Shown here in pieces: positions 29,013-37,874 of a stretch of 64,000 nucleotides of DNA. The notes beneath the pieces are model-generated. The model saw only the letters and a list, made by a program, of their open reading frames with translations. It did not search any database and had not been told where the DNA came from. The stretch covers positions 372,001 to 436,000 of the forward strand of contig NZ_JASZYT010000002.1 of the NCBI RefSeq assembly GCF_030316765.1, written 5' to 3'. Position 1 is the stretch's first letter. Every line of letters starts with the position of its first letter. The position numbers and the translations under genes were made by a program. The DNA is from Variovorax saccharolyticus. Its GTDB lineage: Bacteria > Pseudomonadota > Gammaproteobacteria > Burkholderiales > Burkholderiaceae_C.

Positions 29013-29477
29013 ATGACCCAGCCGGACACGAGTTCGCCAACCCAGGCGAATGCACTCACCGGAGACAGACTCGGCGTCAAGCCGGCCGAAGGCTATGCCG
29101 GCGACGTGACGCCTGAACAGGCGGCGCAGTGGATGACCAGCGGCGACGCCGTGCTGGTCGACGTGCGCAGCGATGCTGAACGCGAGTGGGTGGGCTATGT
29201 GCCCGGCGCGGTCGGCCTGGCCTGGAAGCAATGGCCCGGAATGGCCTTCAACCCGGCTTTCGACGAGGGCCTGCGCAGCGCGGTGCCGGCAGGAAAGAAA
29301 GCGGTTCTGCTGTGCCGCAGCGGCGTCCGCTCGATCGCCGCCGCCCGGCGCGGCACCGAACTCGGCATCGAGGCCTACAACATTCTCGAAGGCTTCGAAG
29401 GCGACGCCGACGCAGACGGACACCGCGGCCAAAAAGGCGGCTGGCGTTTCCGCGGCCTGCCCTGGAAGCAAAACTAA
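29013..29477 (+). CDS. Rhodanese-like sulfurtransferase domain protein
   Basis: A 154-residue single-domain rhodanese. The active-site loop is CRSGVRS, with the catalytic Cys that carries the persulfide. Preceding motifs are VLVDVRSDAEREWVGYVPGAVGLAWKQWP, typical of the family; the end GGWRFRGLPWKQN is common to a group of betaproteobacterial rhodaneses. No signal peptide, so cytoplasmic. The start follows a weak AAGGAC-like site. It is divergent from the TRAP operon and stands alone; sulfur transfer to an unknown acceptor is the expected activity. Confidence 0.92.
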   Translation: MTQPDTSSPTQANALTGDRLGVKPAEGYAGDVTPEQAAQWMTSGDAVLVDVRSDAEREWVGYVPGAVGLAWKQWPGMAFNPAFDEGLRSAVPAGKKAVLLCRSGVRSIAAARRGTELGIEAYNILEGFEGDADADGHRGQKGGWRFRGLPWKQN

Positions 29478-29510
29478 GAGGCCGATCGGCCGGCGAAGCC
29501 AGGCCCCTTC

Positions 29511-29611
29511 GTGGGACACCGCGGAACCGGCTCCGCCGGGCCGCTGGTGTCGCCCCCCGGTCAGGGGGGTGGGCGCCCGGACACGCAGTGCCGGGCAACC
29601 TGGGGGGCGAG
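29511..29611. repeat. GC-rich intergenic repeat, copy 2 (inverted relative to copy 1)
   Basis: This roughly 100-bp element fills most of the gap between the convergent rhodanese and Kbp genes. Its reverse complement matches 4526-4621 closely, with the same order of blocks: gctcgcccccc-aggttgccc, cgtgtc-gggcgccca, and gcggag/gcgaag-ccggttcc. It contains the strong stem ccccccggtcaggggggt. Location between convergent gene ends in both cases suggests a terminator-like role, by inference. Confidence 0.65.
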
Positions 29612-30073
29612 CTACAGCTTCGGAATGCGCAGCTTCTGGCCGGGATAGATCTTGTCCGGATGGCTCAGCATCGGCTTGTTGGCCTCGAAGATCGCGTTGT
29701 ACTTGTTGGCGTCGCCGTAGTATTTCTTGGAGATCGCCGACAAGGTGTCGCCGCGGACCACGTCGTGGTACTGGGCCGGGTCTGCCGCCGGCGCGACCAG
29801 GTTGTTGTCGACCTGCGTCACGTTGGACACGTTGCCCGCCGCCAGCGAGGCCTTCTCGCTGGCTTCCTGTGACGGCGCATTGCCCGACAGCGTCACGATG
29901 CCGCTGGTGGCGACGTAAGTGACCTCCAGCGCGGTCAGGCCCAGGTTCTGGGTCTCGATGTAGGTCTTGATGGCCGCCGCGGCCGCCTTGTCCTTGTCCG
30001 GCTCCGCCGCATGGGCCGCCGACCCGCCGAAAAGCTTCTCTCCGGCCTCCTTGATGAAACTCAGCAATCCCAT
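29612..30073 (-). CDS. kbp: BON-LysM protein, potassium-binding protein Kbp-like
   Basis: A 153-residue protein with a BON domain (about residues 30-90, LTALEVTYVATSGIVTLSGNA) and a C-terminal LysM domain (VVRGDTLSAISKKYYGDANKYN ... IYPGQKLRIP, written here in two parts of the motif). The whole arrangement, the start MGLLSFIKEAGEKLF and the near-identical ending match E. coli Kbp (YgaU, 149 residues), a cytoplasmic potassium sensor. The ATG at 30073 is chosen on this basis. It is divergent from coaX (111 bp between starts) and convergent to the rhodanese gene. Confidence 0.9.
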   Translation of the reverse strand: MGLLSFIKEAGEKLFGGSAAHAAEPDKDKAAAAAIKTYIETQNLGLTALEVTYVATSGIVTLSGNAPSQEASEKASLAAGNVSNVTQVDNNLVAPAADPAQYHDVVRGDTLSAISKKYYGDANKYNAIFEANKPMLSHPDKIYPGQKLRIPKL

Positions 30074-30184
30074 GGTTTCTCCTTCTGCCTTGGTGGATGG
30101 ACGGGCCACTTTAACGGCGGAAGAAGGCGCTTTTGCGTAGGCCGCCGTCGCATATGCAAGCGCCCGTAAGCGCAAGTCGCAATA

Positions 30185-30967
30185 ATGCCGCGCATGGCAT
30201 TCCTAGCGATCGACATCGGCAACACCCGCATCAAGTGGTCTCTCTACGACGCGGCGCGTCCCGGCGCCGTGCCTGTCGCGCACGGCGCCGAGTTCCTGGA
30301 CCACATCGAGCGCCTGGCCGAAGGCCCGTGGGCCGATCTGCCACCGCCCGACTCGATGCTCGGCTGCGTGGTGGCCGGCGATGCCGTGCGGCGCCGCGCC
30401 GAGGAGCAGGTGGTCGAGCGATTCGAGTGCTCGCCGCGCTGGGTGGTGTCCAGCGTGGCCGAGGCCGGCATCGTCAACGGCTACGACCATCCCACGCGCC
30501 TCGGCGCCGACCGCTGGGTGGCGATGATCGGCGCCCGCCATCGCATGATGTCGCAGGGCAAGCCGCGGCCGATGGTGGTGGTGATGATCGGCACCGCGGT
30601 CACGGTCGAGGGGGTCGACGTGCACGGCAAGTTCCTGGGCGGCCTGATCCTGCCGGGCCACGGCATCATGCTGCGCGCGCTCGAGTCCGGCACCGCCGGC
30701 CTGCACGTGCCGACCGGGGAGGTGCGCGAATTCCCCACCAACACCAGCGACGCCCTGACCAGCGGCGGCACCTACGCCATCGCCGGCGCGGTCGAGCGCA
30801 TGGTCCAGCACGTGCGGGCGCACTGCGGTGCCGAGCCGGCCTGCTTCATGACCGGCGGTGCCGGCTGGAAGATGGCGCCCAGCATGAACGGCGACTTCGA
30901 ACTGGTCGACAGCCTGATCATGGACGGACTGCTGGTCATCGCGCAGGAGCGGATGCTGCCGGGGTGA
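30185..30967 (+). CDS. coaX: Type III pantothenate kinase
   Basis: A 260-residue CoaX, which phosphorylates pantothenate in the first step of coenzyme A synthesis. Motifs: the phosphate-binding [16 protein letters not shown] at the start, [11 protein letters not shown] with the catalytic Asp, [10 protein letters not shown] and [15 protein letters not shown]. Length matches the bacterial family (about 255). Starts at 30185 or 30194 ([10 protein letters not shown]) are both possible; the second is closer to the family consensus. Usually CoaX follows BirA in Burkholderiales; here no birA is adjacent. The stop is followed by a block of tandem repeats. Confidence 0.93.
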   Translation: MPRMAFLAIDIGNTRIKWSLYDAARPGAVPVAHGAEFLDHIERLAEGPWADLPPPDSMLGCVVAGDAVRRRAEEQVVERFECSPRWVVSSVAEAGIVNGYDHPTRLGADRWVAMIGARHRMMSQGKPRPMVVVMIGTAVTVEGVDVHGKFLGGLILPGHGIMLRALESGTAGLHVPTGEVREFPTNTSDALTSGGTYAIAGAVERMVQHVRAHCGAEPACFMTGGAGWKMAPSMNGDFELVDSLIMDGLLVIAQERMLPG

Positions 30968-30973
30968 ATGTGG

Positions 30974-31274
30974 CCCCCACGCTCCCCCACTGCGTGTGGG
31001 TCGCTGCCCCCCAAGGGGGTCGCAGGCCGCCTTGGGGCGGCCCGGCGCCGGCCTGAGCCCCCACGCTCCCCCACTTCGTGTGGGTCGCTGCCCCCGAGGG
31101 GGCCGCAGGCCGCCTTGGGGCGGCCCGGCGCCGGCCTGAGCCCCCACGTTCCCTCACTTCGTGTGGTCGCTGCCCCCCGAGGGGGTCGCAGGCCGCCTTG
31201 GGGCGGCCCGGCGCCGGCCTGGGCCCCCACGCTCCCGTCGCTGCCGCCTTGGGGCGGCCCGGCGTCGGCCTGAA
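30974..31274. repeat. Tandem array of roughly 84-bp intergenic repeat, 3.6 units
   Basis: Units start at 30974, 31058, 31141 and 31224; the first three are 83-84 bp and nearly identical, the fourth lacks the middle. Each unit has the order cccccacgctcccccact, gtgtgggtcgctgcccc, then caggccgccttggggcggcc and cggcgccggcctgag, so it contains two hairpins. The array occupies the whole 311-bp gap between coaX and the end of the DUF445 gene. Units abut without spacers, so this is not CRISPR. No gene is supported inside. Confidence 0.95.
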
Positions 31275-31278
31275 CCGC

Positions 31279-32502
31279 TCAGCCCTTCCATAGCTGCGTC
31301 GCGGTGTGGATCAAGAGCCCGACGAGCCCGCCGACCAGCGTGCCGTTGACGCGGATGAACTGCAGGTCGCGGCCGATGTTGCGTTCGAGTTCCACGGTCA
31401 TCTCGTCCGTGTTCCAGTCGGCCACGCGCTCGACGATGTAGCGCCGGATGTCCTCGCGATAGCGCTCGATCGCACGCGGCGCGGCATCGACGATCTGCTC
31501 GTTGATCCAGTGCCGCATCGCCTCGTCGGCCGACAGCCGGGCACCGAGCGCGCCGGCCATCGCGACCAGCCGCTGGCGGATGCTCGAATCGCTTTTCGCC
31601 AGGTCGTCGTGCAGCCACGCGAGCAGTTCGCTCCACAGGCCGTGCAGGTAGTCGCCCAGCGCCGGGTGCGCCTGCAACTCGGCGCGGATCGCCTCGCCGC
31701 GGCGAAGGAACTCGGGGTCGGTCTTGAGCCGCTCGACGAAGCCGGCCATGTGGGCATCGAAGCGCAGCCGCAGCGGGTGCTCGGGCTCGGCCGCCATTTC
31801 GCCCAGGGTGTGCACCACCGCGGCCACGATCTTGCGCGTGGCCAGCCGGGCCGCCACCTGGTCCAGGCCGACATAGCGCAGCGACTTGATCTCGCGCGCG
31901 ATCGCCTCGGTGATGCGTTCCTGGACCTCGTCGCCCTCGACCACCGCCGTGACCTGCCGCAGCACGTCGTCGAGCAGTGCGTGATGGCGGCCGCCGGCGG
32001 TCAGGGCATCGAGCGCCTGACCGGCCAGCCGCGACAGGTCCACCTGCGCCAGGCCGGCCGCCGTGATGCGGCCCAGGAAGTCGCGCACCCGGGCGTCGTC
32101 GAAGGCCGTGAGCCCGTAGCGCACCGCCGCCACGAGATGGCCGCCGAGCTTCTCGGCGCTCTCGGGCCGCGACAGCCATTGCGCGAGCCGGGCCGCGGGA
32201 TCGAACTGCGCCAGCTTGGCCAGCACCTGCGGCGTGCTCAGGAAGTTGTTGCAGATGAAGCCGGCCAGCTTGGCGCCGATGCGGTCCTTGTTGGCCGGGA
32301 TGATTGCGGTGTGCGGAATCGGCAGGCCCAGCGGATGGCGGAACAGCGCCACCACCGCGAACCAGTCGGCGATGGCGCCGACCATCGCGGCCTCGGCGAA
32401 GGCCGCCACGTAGCCCCAGGCCGGATGACGGGGCTCCAGCGCGGTCGCCAGCGCGTAGAGCAGCGCGGCGGCGCCGAGCAGGGCCAGCGCGATGCGCTTC
32501 AT
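31279..32502 (-). CDS. DUF445 family membrane-anchored protein
   Basis: A 407-residue DUF445 protein. An N-terminal transmembrane pair (ALALLGAAALLYALATAL and the segment YVAAFAEAAMVGAIADWFAVVALF) with the family motif GAIADWFAVVALFRHPLGLPIPHTAIIP is followed by a long helical cytoplasmic region and a C-terminal hydrophobic segment (INGTLVGGLVGLLIHT-like). Family members occur widely and their function is unknown. It is flanked by copies of the same roughly 84-bp repeat in opposite orientation on its two sides. It lies downstream of the ArgE-like gene on the same strand, with only repeat DNA between, so its own promoter is not evident. Confidence 0.9.
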   Translation of the reverse strand: MKRIALALLGAAALLYALATALEPRHPAWGYVAAFAEAAMVGAIADWFAVVALFRHPLGLPIPHTAIIPANKDRIGAKLAGFICNNFLSTPQVLAKLAQFDPAARLAQWLSRPESAEKLGGHLVAAVRYGLTAFDDARVRDFLGRITAAGLAQVDLSRLAGQALDALTAGGRHHALLDDVLRQVTAVVEGDEVQERITEAIAREIKSLRYVGLDQVAARLATRKIVAAVVHTLGEMAAEPEHPLRLRFDAHMAGFVERLKTDPEFLRRGEAIRAELQAHPALGDYLHGLWSELLAWLHDDLAKSDSSIRQRLVAMAGALGARLSADEAMRHWINEQIVDAAPRAIERYREDIRRYIVERVADWNTDEMTVELERNIGRDLQFIRVNGTLVGGLVGLLIHTATQLWKG

Positions 32503-32516
32503 GGCGCGCGACGGAT

Positions 32517-32667
32517 CAGGCCGGCGCCGGGCCGCCCCAAGGCGGCCTGCGGCCCCCTCGGGGGGCAGCGACCCACACGAAGTGGGGGAGCGTGGGCGCC
32601 ACTCAGGCCGGCGCCGGGCCGCCCCCTCGGGGGGCAGCGACCCACACGCAGTGGGGGAGCGTGGGGG
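32517..32667. repeat. Two inverted copies of the roughly 84-bp repeat upstream of DUF445
   Basis: Unit A (32517-32597) and shortened unit B (32604-32667) are reverse complements of the units at 30974-31274; unit B lacks the ccaaggcggcctgcgg portion. Together with the array on the other side they flank the DUF445 gene as inverted repeats. They fill the gap between the DUF445 start and the ArgE-like stop. Confidence 0.93.
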
Positions 32668-32674
32668 CCTGGCC

Positions 32675-33928
32675 TCAGCGGATCTCCTTCGTCGCGGCCA
32701 GCCCCTGCAGGAACTGCTCGCAGCGCGCCAGTTGCTCCAGCGTCACGTACTCGTCCGGCTGATGCGCCTGGGTGATGCTGCCGGGGCCGCAGACCACGGT
32801 CGGGATGCCGGCGTTCTTGAACAGGCCGGCCTCGGTGCCGAAGGCCACCAGCGTGGTGCGCGACTCCTTCGCCAGCCGCTGTGCGAGCCGGGTCACGGGC
32901 TCGTCGGCGGAGCTCAGGAAGCTCGGGATCTCGCAGATGGTCTCGAAGCTGAAGCCGGCCTCGGGCGCGACCTTCTTCATCGCCACCTCCGTGCGGCTGG
33001 CGTAGTCGGCGACTTCCTTCTGCATCCGCGCCGCGTCGGCGGTCGGCAGGTTGCGGAATTCGTAGCGGAACTCGGCGTCGCGCGGCACCACGTTGTCGGC
33101 GATGCCGCCGTGGAACTGGCCCACGCTGGCGGTGCTGAAAGGGACGTCGAAGCCTTCGTAGCGCCGCTCGTCGCGTTCGAAGCCCTCGGCCATGTCGCGC
33201 AGCTTGCCGACCACCCGCGCCGCCATCTCGATCGCGTTGACCGACTGCGGCGTCAGCGACGAATGCGCCTCCTTGCCGCGCACGCAGCACTTGTAGCGGT
33301 AGACGCCCTTGTGCGCGATGGCGGGCACCATCAGCGTCGGCTCGCCGATGATGCAGGCCAGCGGCTTGATGCCCTGGTCCTTCATGTCGGCGATCAGTTC
33401 GCGCACGCCGAAGCAGCCGACCTCCTCGTCGTAGCTGAAGGCGAAGTGCACCGCGAACGGCGAGTCGCTCTCGATGAAGCGCTCGGCGTTGGCCAGCGCG
33501 ATCGCGATGAAGCTCTTCATGTCGGCGGCGCCGCGGCCGTAGAGGCGCGGCTCGATGCGGGCCGAGTCGGCATCGGCGTCGTCGGCCGGCCAGTCCTGCA
33601 CGATCGCCGACAGCGGGTCGACGCTCCACGCCTGGCCGTCCCAGGGCACCGTATCGGTGTGGCCCGAAACGATCACGCCGGCCTTCTTGCCGGCGCCCAG
33701 CGTGGCGAACAGGTTCGCCTTGGTCTTGTCGGCGTTGTAGGTCAGGCGGCTGCGCACGCCGAGCCCGGCCAGGTGGTCGCGCGCGAAGTCGATCAGTTCG
33801 AGGTTGCTGTTGGCACTGACGGTGTTCATGCGCAGCAGCGTCTGCGCGAGTTCGAGGCTGCGGGAGGAGAGCACTTGGGGCATGCGGGGCATTGTCGGGG
33901 AAGTGGGCGAGGGCGTGGCGTCGGGCAT
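32675..33928 (-). CDS. argE: M20 family peptidase, acetylornithine deacetylase-like
   Basis: A 417-residue zinc-dependent M20 hydrolase. Metal-binding and catalytic motifs: SGHTDTVPWDG (His and Asp), the Asp of YGRGAADMKSF, the DEE of FSYDEEVGCFG, and the terminal His in GSITQAHQPDEYV. The pattern fits ArgE, which removes acetate from N-acetylornithine in arginine synthesis; related enzymes act on other N-acyl amino acids, so the symbol is tentative. Starts at 33928, 33892 and 33883 are in frame and none has a clear ribosome site. It is divergent from the M20D gene, 48 bp apart. Confidence 0.85.
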   Translation of the reverse strand: MPDATPSPTSPTMPRMPQVLSSRSLELAQTLLRMNTVSANSNLELIDFARDHLAGLGVRSRLTYNADKTKANLFATLGAGKKAGVIVSGHTDTVPWDGQAWSVDPLSAIVQDWPADDADADSARIEPRLYGRGAADMKSFIAIALANAERFIESDSPFAVHFAFSYDEEVGCFGVRELIADMKDQGIKPLACIIGEPTLMVPAIAHKGVYRYKCCVRGKEAHSSLTPQSVNAIEMAARVVGKLRDMAEGFERDERRYEGFDVPFSTASVGQFHGGIADNVVPRDAEFRYEFRNLPTADAARMQKEVADYASRTEVAMKKVAPEAGFSFETICEIPSFLSSADEPVTRLAQRLAKESRTTLVAFGTEAGLFKNAGIPTVVCGPGSITQAHQPDEYVTLEQLARCEQFLQGLAATKEIR

Positions 33929-33976
33929 GCGGCACGATCTTTGCGGGCTGCCACCGCAAAGTCTAGACTCGCGCCC

Positions 33977-35191
33977 ATGAAACTCATCGATTCACTCGTC
34001 ACGCAGGCGGCCGGCATCGCCGCGGTCCGGCGTGACCTCCATGCCCATCCCGAACTCTGTTTCGAAGAGGTCCGCACCGCCGACGTGGTGGCGGCCAAGC
34101 TGACCGAATGGGGGATCCCGATCCATCGCGGCCTCGGCACCACCGGCGTGGTGGGCATCGTCAAGAACGGCAGCAGCGACCGCGCGGTCGGCCTGCGCGC
34201 CGACATGGACGCCCTGCCGGTCACCGAGCTCAACACCTTCGAGCATGCCAGCAAGCACCACGGCAAGATGCACGCCTGCGGGCACGACGGCCACACCGCG
34301 ATGCTGCTGGCGGCCGCGCAGCACCTGGCCAAGAATCGCAACTTCGACGGCACGGTCTACCTGATCTTCCAGCCGGCCGAAGAAGGCGGCGGCGGCGCCC
34401 GCGAGATGATCTCGGACGGGCTGTTCGAGCAGTTCCCGATGGAGGCCGTGTTCGGCATGCACAACTGGCCCGGCATGAAGGCCGGCCAGTTCGCGGTCAG
34501 CCCCGGCCCGGCGATGGCCTCGAGCAACGAGTTCACGGTCAGGATCACGGGCAAGGGCGGCCATGCGGCACTGCCGCATACCGGCGTCGACCCGGTGCCG
34601 GTGGCCTGCGAGATGGTGCTGGCCTTCCAGACCATCCTCACGCGCAACAAGAAGCCGACCGATGCCGGCGTGATCTCGGTCACGATGATCCATGGCGGCG
34701 AGGCCAGCAACGTGATCCCCGATTCCTGCGAGCTCAAGGGCACGGTGCGCACCTTCTCGCTCGAGGTGCTCGACCTGATCGAGGCCCGCATGAAGACCAT
34801 CGCCGAGCACATCTGCGCGGCGCACGAGGCCGAGTGCGACTTCCACTTCCACCGCAACTACCCGCCGACCATCAACTCGGCGCCCGAAGCCAATTTCGCG
34901 CGCGGCGTGATGGCGGGCATCGTCGGCGCCGAGAACGTTCTGGTCCAGGAGCCGGCCATGACGGCCGAGGATTTTGCCTTCATGCTGCTGGCCAAGCCCG
35001 GCGCCTACGCCTTCATCGGCAACGGCGACGGCAGCCACCGCGCCATGCACCACGGCGGCGGTCCCTGCATGCTGCACAACGCGAGCTACGATTTCAACGA
35101 CGACCTGATTCCGCTCGGCGCCACCTGCTGGGTGCAGCTGGCCGAGCAGTTCCTCAACGGCCCGAAGCTGGCCGAAGGAGCCGCGGCATGA
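33977..35191 (+). CDS. M20D family amidohydrolase (hippurate hydrolase-like)
   Basis: A 404-residue amidohydrolase of the M20D group (hippurate hydrolase, IAA-amino acid hydrolase). The opening RRDLHAHPELCFEE, the metal-binding MHACGHDGHTAML, the catalytic QPAEEGGGGA and the dimerisation-domain motif GKGGHAALPHTGVDP are all present. It should cleave N-acyl or N-aroyl amino acids in the cytoplasm. It overlaps the DUF2817 gene by ATGA, so the two are translationally coupled and may act on the same peptide-like substrate. Precise substrate unknown. Confidence 0.92.
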   Translation: MKLIDSLVTQAAGIAAVRRDLHAHPELCFEEVRTADVVAAKLTEWGIPIHRGLGTTGVVGIVKNGSSDRAVGLRADMDALPVTELNTFEHASKHHGKMHACGHDGHTAMLLAAAQHLAKNRNFDGTVYLIFQPAEEGGGGAREMISDGLFEQFPMEAVFGMHNWPGMKAGQFAVSPGPAMASSNEFTVRITGKGGHAALPHTGVDPVPVACEMVLAFQTILTRNKKPTDAGVISVTMIHGGEASNVIPDSCELKGTVRTFSLEVLDLIEARMKTIAEHICAAHEAECDFHFHRNYPPTINSAPEANFARGVMAGIVGAENVLVQEPAMTAEDFAFMLLAKPGAYAFIGNGDGSHRAMHHGGGPCMLHNASYDFNDDLIPLGATCWVQLAEQFLNGPKLAEGAAA

Positions 35192-36291
35192 TCGGCGTCG
35201 GCGAAGCCTTCTCGGCCCGCTATGCCCAGGCGCGCCAGAAGTTCCTGCAGGGATGTGCCGGCGCCGGGATCGAAGTGCACTCGCACCTGCATCCGCTCAA
35301 AGGCCGCGACGGCGAGGAACTCGCGATGGATGTCGCGCTCGACGGCGACCCGCAGGCCGAACGCATGCTGATCGTCTCGAGTGCCTGCCACGGCGTCGAG
35401 GGCCATTGCGGCAGCGGCGTGCAGGTGTTCGCGCTGCACGATGCCGAATGGCGCGGGAAGGCGCGCGCGCAGGGCGTGGCCGTGCTGTATGTGCATGCGC
35501 TCAATCCGCACGGCTTCTCGCATGGCCGCCGCGTGACGAACGAGAACTGTGACCTGAACCGCAACTTCTTCGACTTCACCGAACCGCTGCCGGTCAACGA
35601 AGCCTACGCCGAGCTGCACGCCCTGCTGCTGCCCGAACAGTGGCCACCGACAGCGGCCAACGAAGCGGCCATGGGTGCCTGGATCGAGAAGAACGGCCCC
35701 GCCGCCTACCAGGCTGCCGTGACGCGCGGCCAGTACCAGTTCGAGGATGGCCTGTTCTTCGGCGGCAGGGCGCCGACCTGGAGCAACCTGACCCTGCGCG
35801 AGGTGCTGCGCACGCAGGTGCAGTCTGCCCGCCGACTGGCGTGGATCGACCTGCACACGGGCCTGGGGCCGAATGGACTCGGCGAGCGGATCTTCTCGTG
35901 CCGCGACGACAAGGCCGCCTATGCACGCGCCAATGCGTGGTGGGGTACGCCGGCCGCGCCGGTGACTTCGATCTACGACGGCTCGTCGACTTCGGCCTTT
36001 CTCACCGGACTGATGTGGGGCTCGGTCTACGAGGAGTGCCCGCAGGCCGAGTACACCGGCATCGCGCTCGAATACGGCACCGTGCCCGTGATGGAAGTGG
36101 TGGGCGCGCTCAGGGCCGACCACTGGCTGCACAAGCACCCCGAAGCGCCGCCCGAACTCGCGGCATCGATCCGGGCCGGGATGCTCGCGGCGTTCTATAC
36201 CGACACCGATGCCTGGCGCGGCCAGATCATTAGCCAGGCCCGCCAGGCGATGTTCCAGGCGGTGGATGGCCTGGCTGCCCAGGCGCTCTAG
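35188..36291 (+). CDS. DUF2817 family protein (M14-like metallopeptidase fold)
   Basis: A 367-residue protein of the DUF2817 family, related to zinc carboxypeptidases. Candidate metal ligands are in SACHGVEGHCGSG (His and Glu) and in IDLHTGLGPNGLGE (His), with NENCDLNRNF between; the second acidic catalytic residue may be in ALEYGTVP. It follows the M20D gene with an ATGA overlap. Its stop codon TAG lies in a CTAG shared with the stop of the convergent GT87 gene. Cytoplasmic, since no signal peptide is seen. Peptide or amide cleavage is inferred. Confidence 0.88.
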   Translation: MIGVGEAFSARYAQARQKFLQGCAGAGIEVHSHLHPLKGRDGEELAMDVALDGDPQAERMLIVSSACHGVEGHCGSGVQVFALHDAEWRGKARAQGVAVLYVHALNPHGFSHGRRVTNENCDLNRNFFDFTEPLPVNEAYAELHALLLPEQWPPTAANEAAMGAWIEKNGPAAYQAAVTRGQYQFEDGLFFGGRAPTWSNLTLREVLRTQVQSARRLAWIDLHTGLGPNGLGERIFSCRDDKAAYARANAWWGTPAAPVTSIYDGSSTSAFLTGLMWGSVYEECPQAEYTGIALEYGTVPVMEVVGALRADHWLHKHPEAPPELAASIRAGMLAAFYTDTDAWRGQIISQARQAMFQAVDGLAAQAL

Positions 36292-37697
36292 GCGCGCGCG
36301 TCGCGCATGGCGTCCAGGTGCGAGTCACGTGCCTCGGCGTGACGCTGGCCGGCGCGCCACTCGATCCATGAGACGCGGTACAGCAGTGCCAGAACGATGA
36401 GGGCGCCGAAGAAAAGATAGGACTGAGCGAAGTTCCATCGGGTGTCGGCCAAGGCGTTGGTCAGGGCCACGAACGATTGGCTCGTGAGGATGAAGGCCAC
36501 CCAAGTCAGCGGCAGGGCCCATGCGCCCCATGGCCGTTCGTGCACGACGGCGGGCAGCAGCACGGCGAAGGTCGCAAGCAGCAGGCCGTAGTGATGTTCC
36601 CAGGCGATCGGCGATGCGATGGTCAAGGTGAGCATGACGAGTGCGAGGTCGATCACGCTCGGCGACTTGTTGCGCTTCCACAGCAGGACCCCGCCCAGCA
36701 GCAGGATCGACGAGGCGAGGGTGGCGGCATGGACCAGGGTATGGAAGGGCGCGAATTCATGCGACAGCCACTCCAGGTTGTTGCCGTTGAAGAGCATCCG
36801 GTTCACCAGGCCGTTCACCGACTGGTTGGCGTAGTAGCCCTCGCCGTGCTTTCCAATGAAGGAAACGACCGGGATGTAGTCGAGCATGTTGGCCAAGCCG
36901 TACTTCCACAGCGCGATCAGCCCGAAGAGCGTTGCGGTGGCAAGGGCCGGTAGCGCGAGGCTCCACTGCCGGCGGAACGCCGCCCAGACGATGACGATGC
37001 CCCAGTGCGGCTTGATGATGCAGCACAGGCCGATCATCACCCCCGCCAGCCGGGGGCTGCCGCGCTGCCAGGCCAGCAGCGCCAGGCCGGCGGCGAGCGT
37101 CATGAAGGTCTGGATCTGGCCGAGGAACTCGGAACGAGTGATCGGATAGAACAGCAGCACGCTGGCCAGGCCGGTGGCCGCGAGCGCGACTTGTTGGCCC
37201 GGCGGGAGGCGGAATGCCGCGGCGCTGCCTGCTTGCTGCCGCACGGCGCCGACGAAAAGCAGGGTGAAGACGATCGCGATCAGCGGGAGGCACAGTCGGG
37301 CAAGCAACTGCAAGACCTTGACCATGAAGGCCTCGCTGATGCCCGGCAGCATCGCCGGAAGGTCCGTGATCAGCAACGAGGTGAGCGGGTACTGGAACTT
37401 CGTTCGCAGATCGAAGAAGACATCCTGATAGATGGGAGCTTCTGGGTGATCGCGCAAATACTGGGACGCTACATGCATGGCGTGCCAGGAATCGTCGCCC
37501 TCGGGCCCGCTGAACATCCGGGCCGCGTATCCCAGCGTGCTTTCCATGAAGGGGCCCGCGAAACACGCAGCCAACGCCGACAGCGCCACACCGCTCAGCA
37601 GGAAGCACACCCAGAGACGCCAGCAGGACTCGAGGCTCCGCGCGGCGGCGGAGTGCGGCAAGCCGGGGATGCCGGGCCGCGGGCGCCAGGGCGCCAT
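36288..37697 (-). CDS. DUF2029/GT87-type polytopic membrane glycosyltransferase
   Basis: A 469-residue inner-membrane protein with about ten hydrophobic segments. The pattern resembles GT87 (DUF2029) transferases, GT-C enzymes that use polyprenyl-phosphate sugars, of which mycobacterial mannosyl- and arabinosyltransferases are known. Visible: a periplasmic loop with EGDDSWHAMHVASQYLRDHP, the central region GLCCIIKPHWGIVIVWAAF typical of the family, and LTIASPIAWEHHYGLLLATF. The ATG at 37697 is listed; a TTG start 13 codons upstream is also possible. It is isolated from other glycan genes, so its acceptor is unknown. Confidence 0.8.
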   Translation of the reverse strand: MAPWRPRPGIPGLPHSAAARSLESCWRLWVCFLLSGVALSALAACFAGPFMESTLGYAARMFSGPEGDDSWHAMHVASQYLRDHPEAPIYQDVFFDLRTKFQYPLTSLLITDLPAMLPGISEAFMVKVLQLLARLCLPLIAIVFTLLFVGAVRQQAGSAAAFRLPPGQQVALAATGLASVLLFYPITRSEFLGQIQTFMTLAAGLALLAWQRGSPRLAGVMIGLCCIIKPHWGIVIVWAAFRRQWSLALPALATATLFGLIALWKYGLANMLDYIPVVSFIGKHGEGYYANQSVNGLVNRMLFNGNNLEWLSHEFAPFHTLVHAATLASSILLLGGVLLWKRNKSPSVIDLALVMLTLTIASPIAWEHHYGLLLATFAVLLPAVVHERPWGAWALPLTWVAFILTSQSFVALTNALADTRWNFAQSYLFFGALIVLALLYRVSWIEWRAGQRHAEARDSHLDAMRDARA

Positions 37698-37874
37698 CAG
37701 AAAGAGCGCGCACTCGTACTCAACTGCGCCCCCCAAGAAAAGATAGACAAAAGAAAACCTGCTTCATGAATGCAGTTTGACCGGCTGCAAGGGGTGCTAT
37801 GCCTGCTTAGAGAACCAAAGGACTAACTATTGTGGTGTATGCCGCAATTACCCTCAGACTTGCTCGCGTATGAA

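Noticed and set aside
30974..31274. Possible CRISPR-like array
   Set aside because: Units are 83-84 bp and directly joined with no variable spacers, and no cas gene is present; this is a tandem intergenic repeat.
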